Source: Marisa cornuarietis (Eukaryota; Mollusca; Gastropoda; Architaenioglossa; Ampullariidae). Taken from it: 64,000 nucleotides of DNA. Made by a program: the position numbers and the translations under genes. The notes beneath the pieces were generated by a model. The model was not told the DNA's origin and did no database searches. It saw only the letters and a program-made list of their open reading frames with translations. Numbering within the stretch: position 1 is the stretch's first letter; every line of letters starts with the position of its first letter. The stretch is from assembly GCA_004794655.1 (NCBI GenBank), contig SMMW01000046.1, positions 9,783,501 through 9,847,500 of the forward strand, given 5' to 3'. Positions 9,863 through 22,171 of the stretch are shown here, piece after piece.

Positions 9863-12800
9863 CAGTCACACAACAGAAAACGTTGACACGGACGATTTTG
9901 GTTTTGAATGTTTTGGTTTCTCGATTTCAAAAACTCTATTCAAAGGCTTTTTGTGCTATTTAAAACTAAATCAAAGCCTGCCTGTTATTGTTTTTGGTCA
10001 CATCCAACGATACTTGAAAGGAATGTAGGGTTAAAGAACACGTGAATTTAATCTTCTGTTTCTTTTTCCTTGTCGTCGTCTTCTTCCAAGCAATTCTTTT
10101 ATTTAAAGCGTTCCACTGATTATTTATTAGTTCATTAGCAGACTGCCGAATTGATCTCAAGTGCGTTTGCAAGATCTGTTGTCCTGCTGTCATTTTGGTT
10201 AGCTGGCACTTCGCCTTCCTGACCACCACACATTCAAGATTTACCAGGAGGCGGGTTTTTTTTTCGAATAACTAGTTTCGTTTCTACAACATACTATCTA
10301 TCTCTTCTCTCTAGAGTGCCACTCTAGCTCTAATACCCAACATTTGAACCACTCGCTCTGACCCGCTGGCGAGATACTAGCTAATCTCTCGAAAAAAAAA
10401 TGAACATGAACCACAGAAAGTCGCTAGTGACCCCTAACCCTGATGTCATTTTTAGTACAAAGAGAACACTACTACACCGTCAAGAAAAATACCAAGAGCG
10501 AGCTAGGAGTACATGCTAGATAGGAGTATTCACGACAATTATTATTTTACAATGGGCTCTCTTCCCTGTTTAGTTACACTAATGGCTATTATTTCCAGAG
10601 CGACCGTAAGTCAGCCAGTGTAATAGCTGTCGTGTATCTTGTTCGTCTTTACCATAAGTGTTGCTGAACTTGATATTTTTTTAACTGGTTATTGTAATTA
10701 TACAAGTCCTCTGGGAGCCGAGACTTTCTGACTCCTGGGATGTGTCGTGAAAGGCCGTTGTACACAATTAGGCGCAGAAAGAGGGACGTAATCTACAATG
10801 AAAATGTATTGTAAAGTAGCGGTTATCGAACGTTTTTCTATGGAGGGACGAACGCTCAGTCATAGTCAAATTTCCGTACAGGAAGGAATGGAGGAACACG
10901 ATGTTTTACACAGATCTGATCGTCCCTGTTTGCTGACAAGCGCACGACTGACTCGCCCCGTCCTTGTATAGAGGATTTGGGGAAGGAGAAAGAGTCAGCG
11001 TGAGAGAGAAAGAGAGAGAGCAGTTCATACAGAACGAATATTTCTTAACTGCTGGCTGTCTGCCGAGACAAACTGTTAGACTTTCGAAAAGCTCAGGTCT
11101 TGGCAAACCATGTAACAATTGTACATCGGTATCGTGGTAAAAATTTAATTGTCAATATTATTAGCAACAATTTTTTTATTTAGTTACATTTTTATTATCT
11201 CTCAGAGTTGATTTTTATTTTTATTTATTTTTTTTTTTGGGGGGGGGGGTAGTTGTTGACCTACACTTCCAACGATTTGGAGCCAGTAAACTGAAAGCAC
11301 AACAGACCGTAAAGCATTTTACCTCCTTCAACACGAGAGTTCCCATCTGCTCTTGTTTTTCATGCTAATGGTTAAACCGGAAGTGAACTCGATTTTAATT
11401 ATTAGCTTAATTTTTTTAAAGTTCACGCAGAAAATTCATCTGCAAGCAGCCAGAGATATACACGGCTCATAGTTCTAGCTCTAAAACAGAAGAAATAAGC
11501 AGATTATACAGCAGTGTTCTCCGGTTCTCACAAAAAAAAATGTTGTAGAGAAATTCTATTTAAAAAAGTAACGGTTTATTTAAATTATCGCGCTCTCCAG
11601 CACGGCATTCACCTAGTGTTTGCCGCCCAGATCTTGATCCCCACGAAAACCATTGAACAAGCAAACTTTCTATGTGCTCTTTTCTGAAGAATTTATACAT
11701 TCTTTGGTCTGCACTCATCATCTCATCTAAGGCATCCACTAGCTTCCTCCTCGTGCCATTATACGATTTCATGTGATAATACACACTACACTCATCTTCT
11801 CCTAAGCACACCTTCCTGGTGAAATATCATCTGGCTTTACTTGCAGTTTTGTTTTTAAAGCTGCATTTGAATGGAACTGCATTTGTAGACTGCTGGTGTA
11901 ACACGAGGCATGCTTGAAGCCGATTTGTCTACAGCAGCATGTGACTATAACACATTTTGACTAGTCTTTGTGTGCAGGCATGTGTATAGTCAATATTGTA
12001 AAAGTATTATGTATATTTTCATATATATATTAGCTCATGTGTATATATGTTAGAGATTATTTAGGCTTTACTTTTACATCTATCAGTACCTCTGACAAGG
12101 TGAAAGAATAAAATATTTTGTACCCTGCTTCTTGACCTGTTTCTGATCGTGTGATGTATTTTTCCTTGGATGTTGTTTTTTTCCAGTGCTTTTCAACATT
12201 CACTGCGGTCACTAGACTACGGAGCACTTTACTACTTGACTTATCAAACACCCAGTAATCGAGTCATGTGATTGTGTGCATAGCCGCTCCTCTCTGTTCT
12301 GTCTTCCTGATTATCAGTTAAGAGTTTTATGCCGCTGCTGCTTCAGCCCGTTTGTCTGCATCTTGTTGTGGTACTACTGGCGCGTGCTTTGTAAGGCCCA
12401 GTAGTTCCCTAGGCTTTTTTGTTGTTTGTTGTTTTTGTTATTTTGTTTGTTTGTTTGTTTGTTTGTTTTGTTTTGTTTTGTTTTTGCTCCTTTGTCGTGT
12501 AGCTGTACGCCCGGACACAGCCTTCTTCACCCGTCTGCAAAAGTCGGTGAAATCCGGTGATGGACTTTCTTGAGAAGTCGCAGCCTGGGTGATAAGAACT
12601 ATCTCCACAGTCGGATCTCTGCCAGAACGGTTGGCACCGTTCACTGGATTCCCCTGCCAGCAATCATTAACTGACGGTGAAGGGCAGTGCTGTGTATTCT
12701 CTTATCTAGCAGCAAAACGTTTTGGGGAAGATTAAGGCATCCCCCGGACGAGAAAGTCAAGGTAGCCAGGGTGAGGCGGGGGGGGGAGAGAAGAGGGCTG

Positions 12801-13751
12801 GACAGCTGGTGTCACTTGCTAGTCTCCCCGTAAGTCTGTGGTAATTACTTGCACGTCACTGACAATACAGTCAAGTGGATATCGATAAAGCTACGGTAGA
12901 AAGAACTACTAACATATTGCATATGTTTCCAAGATCACTGTTAACGTGATTTCAATGTAAAGAAATATATAGTGCCATCTGATTAGCTTATTAGCAATAT
13001 TATGTAACTGAGCTGTCCAACTGCACTGATCCTCCAATCACGATCGCCGATCTTTATGTCAAGCGTTAGGCGCATTTATGAAAAGAGACAAGTACGAAAA
13101 TAGCAATTCAGTAAGTTTCAAATAATAAAACTGTATCTAGTGTCGATGCTACGTGAGTTTGCTCAGCGCATTTGCTATTTTTCTTTTGTTTTTTAGTCTA
13201 GATATAAAAGAAAGAAGTGCGCATGCGAGCTTCAATCGATCTGGTTTGCATGTAGACTTATTTATTTAAATTCTGTGCGCATTCTAAGTGTGGTGTCCTC
13301 CTGCAAGATTCCAGTGTATTGTCGACGCAGAGGGTGAGGTGAGGGTGAATGTTCAACGCCATCATATCATCCTCTCGCTGGTCGACTTTGTTGTTGTTGT
13401 TGGTGGTGGTGGTTTGTCTTTCGTCATTAGTGCTGTTAATGTTGTCAGTCATGGACTGCATCTCACCTTCACTGCCATGGCGGCAGTGTCTTAATTTTCA
13501 AATCCCAGCTTAGTCCGCTGTGGACATAGTTGTTGGCATACGTCCCTTACAATAATTAGACCTTCTTTCTGGATCCGTGTCGTCTCAAATCATACCATTT
13601 GTGACTGTTACAGATCTCGTCATAAACATGTGAAGGCTACCATGTATTTCACAGAGGGTGGCCCCTCAATCTTCCTCTCACATGGTCGTCAGAAAGATAT
13701 CGCCTTCATAATTATTGCGTAGCTCGCAAAGAGAAGAAATAATTGTGTTCG

Positions 13752-13753
<2 letters not shown>
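9863..13753. other. Intergenic, mostly nothing recognised
   Basis: AT-rich. Holds poly-T/poly-G at 11229-11250, a (GTTT)n tract at about 12443-12482 and G-runs at 12778-12786. An 83-codon minus frame at 11560-11811 is listed separately. Confidence 0.5.
11560..11811 (-). other. Unrecognised minus-strand open frame, possible pseudogene fragment
   Basis: 83 codons with protein-like composition (EDECSVYYHMKSYNGTRRKL, then ALDEMMSADQRMYKFFRKEH). It ends beside AATAAA on the same strand and its upstream side is closed by a stop. No family recognised; could be a retrocopy fragment. Confidence 0.2.
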
Positions 13754-13818
<65 letters not shown>

Positions 13819-13865
13819 TTGGCTTGTATAGCGCCAAATCCTGGCCTGTGGACAGCTCAAGGCGC
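13754..13865 (-). repeat. (ATT)n-tailed dispersed repeat, 3' end
   Basis: (AAT)n at 13754-13817 next to GTTGGCTTGTATAGCGCC and an inverted GGCGCT. On the minus strand this is a repeat ending ...GGCGCTATACAAGCCAAC(ATT)n. The TATAGCGC plus ATT-tail layout recurs at 15757 and 41030. Confidence 0.6.
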
Positions 13866-14167
13866 TGACGTCAAAATAAGATGACGACAAAATGTGGGTG
13901 TGTAGCGGCCCGTCTCCTCCACGTCACAGGGCAGCGTCACCGCACAGCAAGAACACAGTCCTCAGCACAAATATCCAACATGTCGTACAAGCCGGAATAC
14001 ACTCCATACAACAAATATCAAGCATGTCATACACTCCACAGAAAATGCAACATCCAACAGAAGGCACAAGTTTCACTGTAACGCCAGCACACGCTCAAGT
14101 TCACTGATGAAAACATGAATCCCACACCACCGCGCAAGTCATGAAGTCCAAATCCAACAAGACAGTA

Positions 14168-14450
14168 TCAAAGGCCATCATCGACTAGCACATTGTCCAA
14201 GCCAGTTGTCTGCACGCATATGTCCAGTTTCTGAAATACCCTCTTCAGCCGTCCGTCCAGTGCCGGGAAAAGGCTGTCTATCAAGACCGGGCGGATGGGG
14301 TCGGATCGCAACACCTCTTTCATGGCCCTGCTGAGAACACCATCCCGCAACAGCTGCAGGCTGTTCCAAGTGGACGTCCTCAACATGCAGCAGTCTTGTA
14401 GAGGAGCAAGGATGGCGACTGTCAGGAACGCACGGAAAGTGTGGACAGGT
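14168..14450 (-). other. Unrecognised minus-strand open frame
   Basis: From the ATG at 14386 it encodes 72 residues, and the frame is open for about 20 more codons upstream. Composition is protein-like (LLRDGVLSRAMKEVLRSDPI, then SLFPALDGRLKRVFQKLDIC). It lies 350 bases upstream, in the same orientation, of the (ATT)n-tailed repeat end at 13.8 kb and may belong to that element. No family recognised. Confidence 0.22.
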
Positions 14451-14840
14451 CACACACAACACACACTGACCTCACAGCGTTCTTCACGTGTCCTTTCACA
14501 CAACAAAATACAAAGACCTGCACATGTGCTCGAACGTTTCTATTAATCGGGTGAACGTAAATATATACTTTACTAAATAACAACAGAAAACTTCAGCACA
14601 AATATTCTACACTGAGTTTGCACCGAAACAAATGTATCCAAGCAGTTTATATTAAAGTCCTTCAAGTTCTCTCTTCTTCTGTTGTTGGGGGGGGGGGAAG
14701 GGGTCGACACAGCAAACAGTTCCACTCTTTCAGTCTTGCTCTCTGGCGTTGATCATACGGACAGCCTACATTCACCAAATAACTCCGACAGTCTAACGGC
14801 AGACAAATGATCAAGTCAATAAAAATTCCACAGTAGGTAA

Positions 14841-15225
14841 ATCCACACAGTTCTACGATCTGCTCAAGAGATCACACAGCAGTTGAGAAAATTAGTAAAT
14901 CGAGGAACCACACAGATAATATTTCTCCACACAGTTCTACGATCTTCTCAAGAGATCACACAGCAGTTGAGAAAATTAGTAAATCGAGGAACCACACAGA
15001 TAATATTTCTCCACACAGTTCTACGATCTTCTCAAGAGATCACACAGCAGTTGAGAAAATTAATAAATCGAGGAACCACACAGTTAATATTTCTCCACAC
15101 AGTTACTCTTTCTCCATACAGTTAATATTTCTTTACACCGTTAATATGTATCCACACAGTTACTATTTATCCACACAGTTGCTATTTCTTCACACAGTTA
15201 ATATTAATCCACACAGTACTATTAA
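14841..15225. repeat. Nested tandem array: 84-bp units grading into about 21-bp units
   Basis: Three near-identical 84-bp copies (CCACACAGTTCTACGATCT ... AGATAATATTTCT) from about 14845 to 15095, then a run of shorter 20-23 bp units of the form CCACACAGTTAATATTTCT to about 15225. The short unit is also the border of the long one, suggesting the 84-mer arose by insertion into or fusion of the short unit. The 80-codon frame at 14883-15125 is a product of the repeat. Confidence 0.9.
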
Positions 15226-15756
15226 TTCCAACCTCTGTACCAAATTCCTCTTTTTCCCAGACTCTCACGTCTGCTTCCTCTTCCAATTTCTAAACAACGC
15301 CCCCTATCAACATTCAAACCAGGGGTGATAATCGCTACTCGTACAAGGGCGACAACCTCGTTACTTCGACGTTCAGGGGTGGTAACACATGTTCATAACA
15401 GCGACTTCATCATAATAAGGGTTGCCGAAACTCAAAATACGACGGACGATACAAAAACACGACAAAAACGACAGAGAGCCGTCCCCTCAAGCCAGTTAGG
15501 CGAAGGGACGTCACTCTCATTCGCAAGACTCATACTGATTACCTAGAATCACCAGTTCTGTGGCCAAATTTGAACAAATTAATAAACTTTATGTTTGTTT
15601 ATAACATCTGCTAAGGGCTGTCTATATCAACTAAAGCCTTGACATCTGACCCAGTGATGCATCTCCTTTTGGTTACTTGCCTCAGTGACTCCTGTCAAGC
15701 TACGCTATCTAATTCTGTGTTATATCTTTAATTTAATCACGGACTTGTATAATAAT
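15226..15756. other. Intergenic, nothing recognised
   Basis: No domain-like frame; the 73-codon frame at 15325-15546 has no support. Confidence 0.5.
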
Positions 15757-15840
15757 AATAATAATAATAGTGAAGATTTTTATAGCGCATATTCACACTC
15801 ATAGAGAGCATGCTCTTAGCGCTTACACCTCCGTGATTTA
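15757..15840 (-). repeat. (ATT)n-tailed dispersed repeat, copy 2
   Basis: AATAATAATA followed by GAAGATTTTTATAGCGCATATTCACACTC, then AGAGAGCATGC. The reverse complement of the same sequence recurs at 41030-41130, so this is a dispersed family. Confidence 0.7.
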
Positions 15841-17089
15841 ATCTTTCGATATTTCGTTTATTTGTAGACAGTTTTCTGTGTTTGAATACATCTTTCTGCT
15901 TGGTGATGTATATGTAAGTTTGTTTGTCTGATTACTACCTGTCTGGAGAGGAGATAACTATAACAGAACTTATTATTGTGATTATTATTATTATTATTCG
16001 TGTCTCGTTGTCATTGTTCTTGTAGTTAGTATCGTATATCTTTCATCCTGGTGACCTGAAGCGCCCTCTGGGATGCAGACGAGCGTCACAAGTGGATGAC
16101 TAACCTAGCAAAGCCAGCTGTTACGAGTTTTGCTGACTGCAGTCCTATGACGAGATCAACTCTCTAAGCAAACAGTTCTCAGATATGAGCTGGGAACGGA
16201 TGAGAAACTCTCAAAGGTAATTAGAGGTTTATTTTCAAAGAGAATTAAAAAAAGAAGGTTTCCTGGTCTGAGAGTACAAAACGATCGATGAATTTTGTCA
16301 AGCATTTTTTTTACCCCCCCCCCCGGAAGATACAGGATGGATAATGAAGTGTATGCCTCTGCCAGGTTAATTATAGTTTGTAGCATCGGGGTCTGTATCC
16401 CATTGGCTGCTTCACGAAAGGTAACACCCATAACCCTTCGGTCTATTAGGGGGTGAAGTATTAGAGGCAGCACTTTCCTCAGGGCCAGTTTGTGTGTGTG
16501 GGGGGGGGGAAGGGGCGGCGTCCAACTCCTCTCTCTCTCTCTCTCTATCTCTCTGCCTTCTTTCCCAATTCCTTTAAAGACTATAATAAATGGTTGTGTG
16601 GGGGGATGGGTGTTAACAGATATTGATATAGATTGGCAAAATATAATATCTACTCTAAAAGCGGCAGGGTCTTCCACTTGCAAAGTAAGCGTTTTTCATT
16701 TGCCAAACGCAAAATCCAGCTTGAATGCGGTAAAGCGGGGCCACCAGTCATGTGTTATGGGTGTGCTACAACTACAGGGATGCACAAAGTATACGCAACA
16801 GTTAGTTGAAGTTGTCTGTATTTCGCAATAGCTCAACATGTTCACGACACTGGATATTTTCTTAACCTCGTTTTACAGAAGCGCTTGCTTAGCAATATTA
16901 TATTATAGACCAAGCGATTGGTTTATTCACCAAGCTGACGTCAGCCCAAATACTTCGACCGAAACGGCTTTTCAACAGGTGAGCCGCGGCGATTTTTTTT
17001 TATATTTTATTTTACATTTCTCAAAAACCGTCTTTCTTTCTTGTGATTTTGAGTTCGAGGCGTTAATGTGTGCTAATTACTATTGGGGT
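15841..17089. other. Intergenic, nothing recognised
   Basis: Contains C-runs at 16314-16324, G-runs at 16500-16509 and (CT)n at 16530-16554. The 175-codon minus frame at 16156-16683 runs through these low-complexity tracts and is not credible as a gene. Confidence 0.5.
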
Positions 17090-17275
17090 CTTTAGAGCGC
17101 AACATGCCTTTTTCAATCGGTCTGGTCTTGAAGGGTTCAAGTGCACATTCAACAGGTGTTTCGACATGGGGAGGTAAGCTGCGATATATGGGTATCATAC
17201 CAACCAATATCAATGTTTCTGGTCCCGGACGGAAATGCTCTAACCACACGGCTACCTGCTCTGCCCTACGGGAAA
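17090..17275 (-). mobile_element. tRNA-derived SINE, family C, copy 1
   Basis: On the minus strand an A-box-like GTAGCCGTGTGGTTAGAGC is followed by a B-box-like GGTATGATACCC and CATATATCGCAGC. It aligns with the copy at 18.7-18.9 kb through the head and past the B box. Boundaries, especially the 3' end, are approximate. Confidence 0.55.
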
Positions 17276-17929
17276 CAAATTGTGCGTTTGTCCTTTAGCC
17301 ATGTGTCTGCGAACACTTTCAATATTACCACCAGCTCTAGGCCTTTCTCTCGTTTCTTTGGGATGCGCCGAATGACAGGACAGTCCACTCCTTAGGGTCG
17401 TCTGCTCACTTCTCCTTCTGACTGCTTCTTCTTCTACTTCCCTATAGGGTTTTCTGTAAGTCCTGATGAATGAGATGTCTGCCCATATCATTTAATAATA
17501 TCTCACGCCACATGTACAATAATACGTTGTCCTGCAAGAGAATGGACATCTTGACTTCACTGTCGTTGTCTGCAAGGGAGCTTACCGAGCACCTTGGAGT
17601 ATTGACATATCGCGTGCCCCGACATTATCCGTTATGTTCTGTCTGCCTCCAGTGCTGTTTGACAGTAAATACGCGACACTGGGAATAAACATGTATAAAC
17701 AACCTGTTTATCACTTTTTTTCACCCTTTTCACGCAAATACCATTTGCATTCATGTCGTACTCCTGGCACTGAAGGGGTTAGGGTGTTTGTCTGTCTACT
17801 TGTCAGAAAGGGGTGATAACCAGTGAAAACGAAATGCTCCACACAGCCTTCCCCCCTCCTCCCCTTTACGTGACACTCTGAGAGCTCCAGTGGAGACAGT
17901 TTTAACACTTAGCTAGCGAAAGTGACCGA
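17276..17929. other. Intergenic, nothing recognised
   Basis: Overlapping short frames on both strands without conserved features. Confidence 0.45.
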
Positions 17930-18300
17930 GGGTAGGGTTGTGTGCGCGCGCACACGTACACGCGTGAGTTCTTGTGCGTTAGAGGAAGCGGGGCTAGGCA
18001 TATTGACGTAGACACGACGATAGACATCACGTTGGCTCACACGATGGTAGCGGGAGATGTGAAGGTGGGGGTCGGTGTCAGACGAGAAGCGGCTACGTGC
18101 TGTATTTGATGTGCAGACAAGGAAAGTCTTCGCGGCCGACGTCCAGTCGGACATAAATCCGAATTAGTGCTCACCTCAAGACGCGTCGTCAGACAGGTAT
18201 CAGAAAACGTCAATCTGCTATCAGAGAACGTCAGGGCGCGGCTGTGACACTTTGCGCTATACGTCACTAGGAATCGAGCGCGCGTCACGTCGTGTTTACG
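17930..18300. promoter_or_regulatory. CpG-dense block 4.2 kb upstream of globin B
   Basis: Unusually rich in CpG (GCGCGCGC, ACGCGTCGTC, GCGCGCGTCACGTCG) against CpG-poor surroundings. Contains a local near-repeat (ATCAGAAAACGTC / ATCAGAGAACGTC). Could be a promoter or non-coding first exon for globin B or an unseen transcript; no initiator or donor site is decisive. Confidence 0.3.
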
Positions 18301-18418
18301 TTATTCTGCCTACGGGAGCATTGCGCACGCTTGTACGCAGATTCCACTCCTCCCACACGTCACTATCGGGCAGACAGTCTATCCACGTATCAGCGCGCGG
18401 TTCATAGGGCTCAGTCAT

Positions 18419-18459
18419 AGAGGAACATGCGAGGGAACAGAGGAACGTGCGAGGGAACA
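18419..18459. repeat. Short 20-bp direct repeat
   Basis: GAGGAACATGCGAGGGAACA is followed directly by GAGGAACGTGCGAGGGAACA; two copies. Confidence 0.85.
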
Positions 18460-18721
18460 GTACAAATCCGAGCATCTGACAACCACACTAGGGGACCTGC
18501 TGCTTCTGCAAGATATAGAAATGAAGAAAAAAAATCTATAAAAAAAAAAGAAAGTGTTCTTCATGATATATTTTTTCCTTAAGTGCAGGTTTTCATCACG
18601 AACAGTTAAACTGCACATAAGGACAAAATAGATAAGCAACCAACACAGAAAACGGAAAAGGTAGAGGTAAAGGTCGTCTCCTGACTTTTTCAAGTCGTTA
18701 GGGGTAGAGGTTGAGACACCT

Positions 18722-18940
18722 CACTTATCTCGGAGCCAGCTTAATGTGATTTCGATGGCCGTCTCCTCTCTCTCTCTCTCTCTCACCAGATTCTTTACCA
18801 TATATTGAGTCACGGTCCCATTCCCGACAGCTGGGATGACTGGAGGAAGTTTGCTGCGCAACATGGGTATCGTGCCGGTGCGCGTCTGGCTTTAGACACC
18901 AGCGCTCTAAACACTTGGCTACTCTCTTCCCCAGGAAACG
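18722..18940 (-). mobile_element. tRNA-derived SINE, family C, copy 2
   Basis: Minus-strand head AGTAGCCAAGTGTTTAGAGC (A box) and GGCACGATACCCATG (B box), then a body with GGGAATGGGACCGTGACTCA and a (GA)n stretch. The GATACCCATnnnnCGCAGC segment is shared with the copy at 17.1-17.3 kb. Predates several substitutions in both boxes, so probably inactive. Confidence 0.65.
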
Positions 18941-18959
18941 GCAGGAAGGATATAGGATG

Positions 18960-20618
18960 AACACAAAAGACGGCGTGTGAGACTAAATCAAATTAGGCAC
19001 ACATTTCCCCCCTCAAACTTCACAGTATAGTATGCGTTGATAATTTAAACAAAAATAAGAACGTCTGAGCACATTTGCACTTACAGTCTGCGGACCAATA
19101 TTTTTGGCAGGATCTAATGAACTCTAGGATTGTTTTCTATATCGGCACACACCACAGCGGTCAGAACAGAAAAGTGAAAGATATCTATCATTACAAAGTA
19201 GTGTATTGCTGTTGTTTACAGACCTTTGTGTGAAAAATAGGTTCGGTTGTTTTTCTGGCCAAGCTCGTTCTCTCTCTCTCTCTCTGCTTCGCTCAGTGTT
19301 AAACTACTTCGTAAATTATTGTCTTATTAATATCTTTATAGAGGATGTTTTGTCCCACTAATCCGAGAAGTACAAAAATGCCTTTATCCACACTAAAATA
19401 CTCTGCAAACAACACCTTTATTTCAACATACTATCAATGGATCCATTGCAATGGCTGTCCTTCCTCTTAATACCAACCTATGTCCCAATCAATAAAAAAA
19501 ATCGCGTTTTGTCTAAAACTAAAAGATTGAGATTTTTATTTTGTAATTATTATATGATATTATGGGTAATAAGTCCCCCAGGACTTATAGCCAATAAATA
19601 AAAATGTTTCCAAAAAAAGTTCTCTCCCTACCTCAGCTTCACCTCTGATCTCAATGGTTTCTATGACATCACCGATACATTAAAATCGATGAAAGTAAAT
19701 TACACAACCTAACAAAGAAAAGCCCTCTCCAAGTCCCTCGGGGTATTTTTATTTCAGCTTCTCTTTTGTGTGCTGCAGTCCCGGCTAGTTCAGACTGTCA
19801 GGTAGAGAGCCATTCAGGGCACTTCACAAAACGCTTGTTCCTCAAAGCCCGCTTTGTAATTTCATGGTTCCCTTCTCTCGACAAAGAACATGCCGGTACC
19901 CAACAGTGCAGCCGTTGTTGCACGGCAGCCCAAGCACCAGCAACGGCCCACAACTCTAGACTGTTACTCGTTTCCCTGGCAGAAGAATGTTCTGCATTTT
20001 TTTTTTTTTTTTTTTGTAAGAACACGTTCCAGCTTTGTTAAAGGGAGAGTCCCACAGCAAGTCTGGCGGTACTTAGCCGCGTTGTCTCTACATCGCAAAG
20101 CGTTTGATGAGACCGCCTCTCAGTGGTATGAGCCGAAACAAGGAGGCCTATACATACGGTTTCCAACGATCGAGTCTTTCAGGCAGTACGTACGAGCGGG
20201 ATACAATTGTTTCCCCTAGGTTTGTCCTGTCTAAAATGTCAAGTGTAATCTTGCACGCGTAAAGTAACATTATTTCCCGGTCTCTAAGTCCACCGATACA
20301 AGTAGGCAAAGTATAAAACTGCTTGCAACTCTTCGGGGACGCTGAAAGAAAAGTATCTTGAAGCAGCTATATGACGCAGAAACAGACTTAAGAGTCTGAA
20401 ACAATGTTCCTCCGAATACAGTGACATTTTTCTTTTGCGAAAAGAAAAAGAAGTAAAATACGTTTGTGCGTACACGTGCGCACGCGTGTGTACGTGTGTG
20501 TGTGTGTGTTCTTGCATGCTTGCGTAAGAGGAGAAAGATGTGATGTTTTGGTATATGAGTGAACATACTAATCTAAAGAAACATGTTTCGATTAAATAGC
20601 AAATATAAAGGATGGGGA

Positions 20619-20620
<2 letters not shown>
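18960..20620. other. Intergenic, nothing firmly recognised
   Basis: Contains (CT)n at 19270-19284, poly-T at 19999-20014 and TG-rich 20480-20510. The frame at 19890-20219 ends in a protein-like stretch (VWRYLAALSLHRKAFDETAS, then EPKQGGLYIRFPTIESFRQY), but it starts inside poly-T low complexity and matches nothing I know. Confidence 0.4.

Positions 20621-20664
<44 letters not shown>
20621..20664. repeat. (GT)n microsatellite, 44 bp
   Basis: Uninterrupted dinucleotide run followed by a GA-rich stretch. Confidence 0.95.
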
Positions 20665-20668
<4 letters not shown>

Positions 20669-20924
20669 AAGAGAGAGAACAGTAATATTGCTAATTATTG
20701 GTGGGGACAGAGAAGAAAATTCCTTCAGTCTGTCGGGGAGGTCGCGATCTGGGATTCCACCGAGACAAAGTGCATGTATACTCCACATTTTCGTGTATAC
20801 TCTCCACTAGGAGGAGAGAAGACATTTTTTGAGACGTTAGAAACCAAGAATATTTGTTCTTTTAAAAAAAATCATTAAACATTGCAACGACACTTTACAT
20901 CACGATATCTTCAAACAGCGAAAA

Positions 20925-21110
20925 TCGACCATAACTAGTTTTTCTTTATCAAATGTTTGTGGCAGTTCCTGCCGTCTGGTCTACAGCCTGTCGCCTGAAC
21001 TATCGAACCCAGGGGGAAAACTTGGCACACATGGTGCCCACGGTTTGATGACTTGTCGATTAGACCAACCACGGCTTGTGATTAAAGCGCCGCGTACACC
21101 GAGTTATTGC
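20925..21110 (-). mobile_element. Possible tRNA-derived SINE
   Basis: The minus strand reads GCCGTGGTTGGTCTAATCGA (A-box-like) and, about 50 bases on, CTGGGTTCGATAGTTC (B-box-like), then GGCGACAGGCTGTAGACCAG. The promoter layout fits a SINE head. No second copy was seen and no target duplication was found. Confidence 0.4.
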
Positions 21111-22171
21111 GACAGCTGAACGGGTGGATTGTTCATTACGTCGAATACATTTCATCAAAAGACACCGTAAAACAAAATCCCCAAAACCTTAAAGGGGATG
21201 ACAAAAATGAGTGCCTGTTCACATGACATGAGTTGGGTCATTAAAAGCGTCAAAGTAGTTGTCAACAGCTGCATGTACATATAATACAGGACGTGGAGGA
21301 TTACGTCATGTCCGGTACGTGCAGTACAGTACAGTAAAGTTCTCCACCACTGTAGATAGGCTGAATGTTTGGTGACATTAGTTCTAGTTAGTTCCAGTTT
21401 CAGATCTTTTTCTGCAGCTCTTTACTGGGTTTTCTCTTTTCCTGTTAATTATCAAACGAAAGATGATTGATGCTCTTGGGCGCTGCACTCATTCCCTGCT
21501 ACTGCAATCCTCCTTGTTTGATTGCAGTGAACAAACTTCTACAGCCAGCAAGTTTTTCGCAGTGGTTTCTTAAAATATTTAACCCTGTAAACATTCACAT
21601 AAAATTTCAATAAGGCAAACAACCCGGCGGACTAAATAAACAGAAAAACCAGTTTCGTGGCTTGGCACTGCAAGCTAGGAAAAGATGAACAGTTTCTTTT
21701 ACATTGTTGATACCGACTTCTCATTTGTCCAGATCGTTACAGATCAGGAATTCCCCGGAACGAGTGTAGATCCATTAAAGCTCGATTTTAGCGTACATTA
21801 AAAGCTCTTCGAGTCATTTTAATAGGATATATATATATATCTCACCGATCATTCAAAGCGGTTTTGTAAAGACTTTACACGATTGTACCCTTTAAAAGCG
21901 GACAGAATAGTTGTTACAAATATGTACAAAATAATTACCAAAGATGAATAAAAGAAGACGTGCACTGTACTAACTGATGTCACAAACGGACGACACGCCT
22001 TAGCACACATGCATACGCACGCAGTCCCCCTCGGTCTACGCAACATCGAAAAGGAGGGTAAGAAAATACGTTGTGAATCATCAAGTTAACCAGCTAAAGC
22101 ATGTGCTGCAGCACAAGAGATTTTCCTCCTCCTCCAAGTTGACAGACGATGGATCTTGAACCTGTCGACTG
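21111..22171. other. Intergenic, nothing recognised
   Basis: Unique-looking sequence. A short (AT)n tract lies at 21828-21840. Confidence 0.5.
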
